From NCBI GenBank assembly GCA_000964245.1, contig LANB01000001.1, positions 2,632,392 through 2,696,391 on the forward strand: a stretch of DNA of 64,000 nucleotides, given 5' to 3'. This stretch comes from Cellvibrionaceae bacterium 1162T.S.0a.05. Lineage in GTDB: Bacteria; Pseudomonadota; Gammaproteobacteria; Pseudomonadales; Cellvibrionaceae. The notes beneath the pieces were generated by a model. The model had not been told where the DNA came from and did not search any database. It was given only the letters and a program-made list of their open reading frames with translations. Positions 63,008 through 64,000 of this stretch are shown piece after piece; positions within the stretch are counted from its first letter, which is position 1, and every line of letters starts with the position of its first letter. Made by a program: the position numbers and the translations under genes.

Positions 63008-64000
63008 ATGTGCCCGCGTGCGTCGACAAACCGTAGTAAAAAGCCATGGGCTTTTGGTTTTTTCTTTTGTCCCATTATCGAACTTTTAGCCGTTTCGTCT
63101 TTTGCGGAAGGGGAAGTTGTACTTGAAGAGGTCGTTGTGAATGCACGCAAGCGCACCGAATTGCAAGTTGAAGTACCGCTATCCATGAGTGTCTTAAGTG
63201 GCTCGGAACTGCAAACCCAGGCGGTTGGTAATGTTGAGTTGCTCGGTGAGCATGTGGCTGGTTTGCAATATATGGAAACTGGTGTCAGCACCCAGGTTAC
63301 CGTGCGCGGTGTGGGTTCTGCGGGTAACCAGGGTTTCGAGCAGTCCGTCGGTATGTATATGGACGGTGTGCACTACGGGCGAGCAGTATTGTATGCGTTG
63401 CCCTTGCTCGATATCGAACGTGTCGAATTGTTGCGCGGCCCTCAAAATATTCTCTTTGGAAAAAATGCCATTGCCGGTGCGCTGAATATTCAAAGCGTGC
63501 GTCCATCCGCACACTCAAGCTTGAATCTCCGTTACAGCACGATCGATAAATTCGCACAGGATGAATGGCAACTCAGTGCGGGGGTGCCGCTTTCGGACGT
63601 GTTTCGTGTGCGTGCCGCCGTGCGTGTTTTCGAGGAGCAGGGGTATTTATACAACACCTGGTTGGGGCGTAGTGAAGAGCAGAAAGAGGAGAGTAGTTAT
63701 CGTATCGGTGCCGAGTGGGATGCGGGTGAGCGCTTGAATTTTTATCTGAAAGCCGAACAACACCAGCTGCTCTCCGAAGGGCGAAATGCCTTGATGACCT
63801 ACGATCAATCGTTGATTGGTGGCTTGAATTATGCCGAATATTTGCAACTGCTGAGCTACGCGCCCTTCGAGATTGACCTGCCCTATGCAAGGACAACCAG
63901 CATCGCAGAAAGTGGTGAGGATGATGTTTCAAGTCTTGGCCTGATCTCAACACTGGAACTTGAAGGGCTGCGTCTGCAATCGACAACAGCAAAAGTCACA
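63008..64000 (+). CDS. TonB-dependent outer membrane receptor (partial)
   Basis: The frame is open from ATG 63008 to the window edge (331 codons); a run of G at 62998-63004 is the ribosome site. A signal peptide (about 1-33, ending SSFA) precedes LEEVVVNARKRTE, a typical TonB-box and plug opening (about 38-50). The plug continues with PLSMSVLSGSEL, QVTVRGVGSAGNQGFEQSVGMYMDGV and IERVELLRGPQNILFGKNAIAGALNI, a near-perfect TonB receptor motif. Barrel strands begin after about 165. It imports a bulky substrate in energised fashion. Divergent from the kinase with the shared operator between. Confidence 0.95.
   Translation, partial: MCPRASTNRSKKPWAFGFFFCPIIELLAVSSFAEGEVVLEEVVVNARKRTELQVEVPLSMSVLSGSELQTQAVGNVELLGEHVAGLQYMETGVSTQVTVRGVGSAGNQGFEQSVGMYMDGVHYGRAVLYALPLLDIERVELLRGPQNILFGKNAIAGALNIQSVRPSAHSSLNLRYSTIDKFAQDEWQLSAGVPLSDVFRVRAAVRVFEEQGYLYNTWLGRSEEQKEESSYRIGAEWDAGERLNFYLKAEQHQLLSEGRNALMTYDQSLIGGLNYAEYLQLLSYAPFEIDLPYARTTSIAESGEDDVSSLGLISTLELEGLRLQSTTAKVT

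Noticed and set aside
1-64000. CRISPR arrays, rRNA, tRNA, complete insertion sequences, prophage genes
   Set aside because: No regularly spaced repeats, RNA gene signatures, transposases or phage proteins were recognised.

Overview
The window reads as the chromosome of a Gram-negative gammaproteobacterium, most likely a marine or plant-biomass-degrading Cellvibrionales relative (Cellvibrio, Teredinibacter and Saccharophagus are the obvious comparisons). The reasons are moderate GC, a secreted family 9 glycoside hydrolase, the fabA-fabB pair, a uvrA / MFS transporter / ssb neighbourhood like that of Pseudomonas, TonB-dependent uptake and many outer-membrane or lipoprotein signals. This placement is an inference from gene content; no rRNA or tRNA gene is visible. 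I see no prophage, CRISPR array or complete insertion sequence.

Layout. 0-6 kb: a FIST-like conserved hypothetical, a DegV lipid-binding protein, a GH9 enzyme and a CREST-family membrane hydrolase, then a roughly 400-base non-coding stretch ending in a strong terminator. 6-20 kb: housekeeping core (uvrA; the SPFH/NfeD/YcgN operon; a CsgD/VpsT-like regulator; MFS; ssb; a degenerate RmlD-like protein; fabB-fabA; galU-manB). 20-22 kb: a bufferin operon (bufA, MNIO enzyme bufB, bufC, doxX). 22-33 kb: pgi and ispB, then a LytS/LytTR two-component system followed by a peptidase, a NatAB-like ABC exporter and a membrane-anchored serine hydrolase. Two inverted copies of a 139-bp MITE with 4-bp target duplications lie at 22.35 and 27.29 kb, one directly after the pgi stop codon and the other between the LytTR regulator gene and the operon it probably controls.

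33-46 kb: a DUF5916 outer-membrane-type protein, LysR and PhzF genes, the ergothioneine genes egtD and egtB, a GST, a small HNH protein and a lipoprotein, then a DNA-repair pair (FAN1-type VRR-NUC nuclease and an XPD/DinG-like helicase) with a perfect LexA box almost touching the start codon. 45-54 kb: an AstE-like metalloenzyme, a DUF21 membrane protein, a stranded mgtE tail, glutathionyl-hydroquinone reductase, a phosphopantetheinyl transferase, a LysR/YceI divergent pair and a MATE exporter.

54-64 kb is the most distinctive part. A metallophosphoesterase, a 1379-residue fusion of a cholesterol-oxidase-like GMC flavoenzyme with an alpha/beta hydrolase, and a NarL-type response regulator overlap end to end. 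A hybrid histidine kinase converges on them, and a TonB-dependent receptor diverges from the kinase. An 18-bp near-palindrome, identical at 17 of 18 positions, sits upstream of the operon and again between the kinase and the receptor. I read this as one regulated module for uptake and oxidation or hydrolysis of a hydrophobic (perhaps sterol-like or esterified) substrate. The shared operator is seen in the sequence; the substrate is inference.
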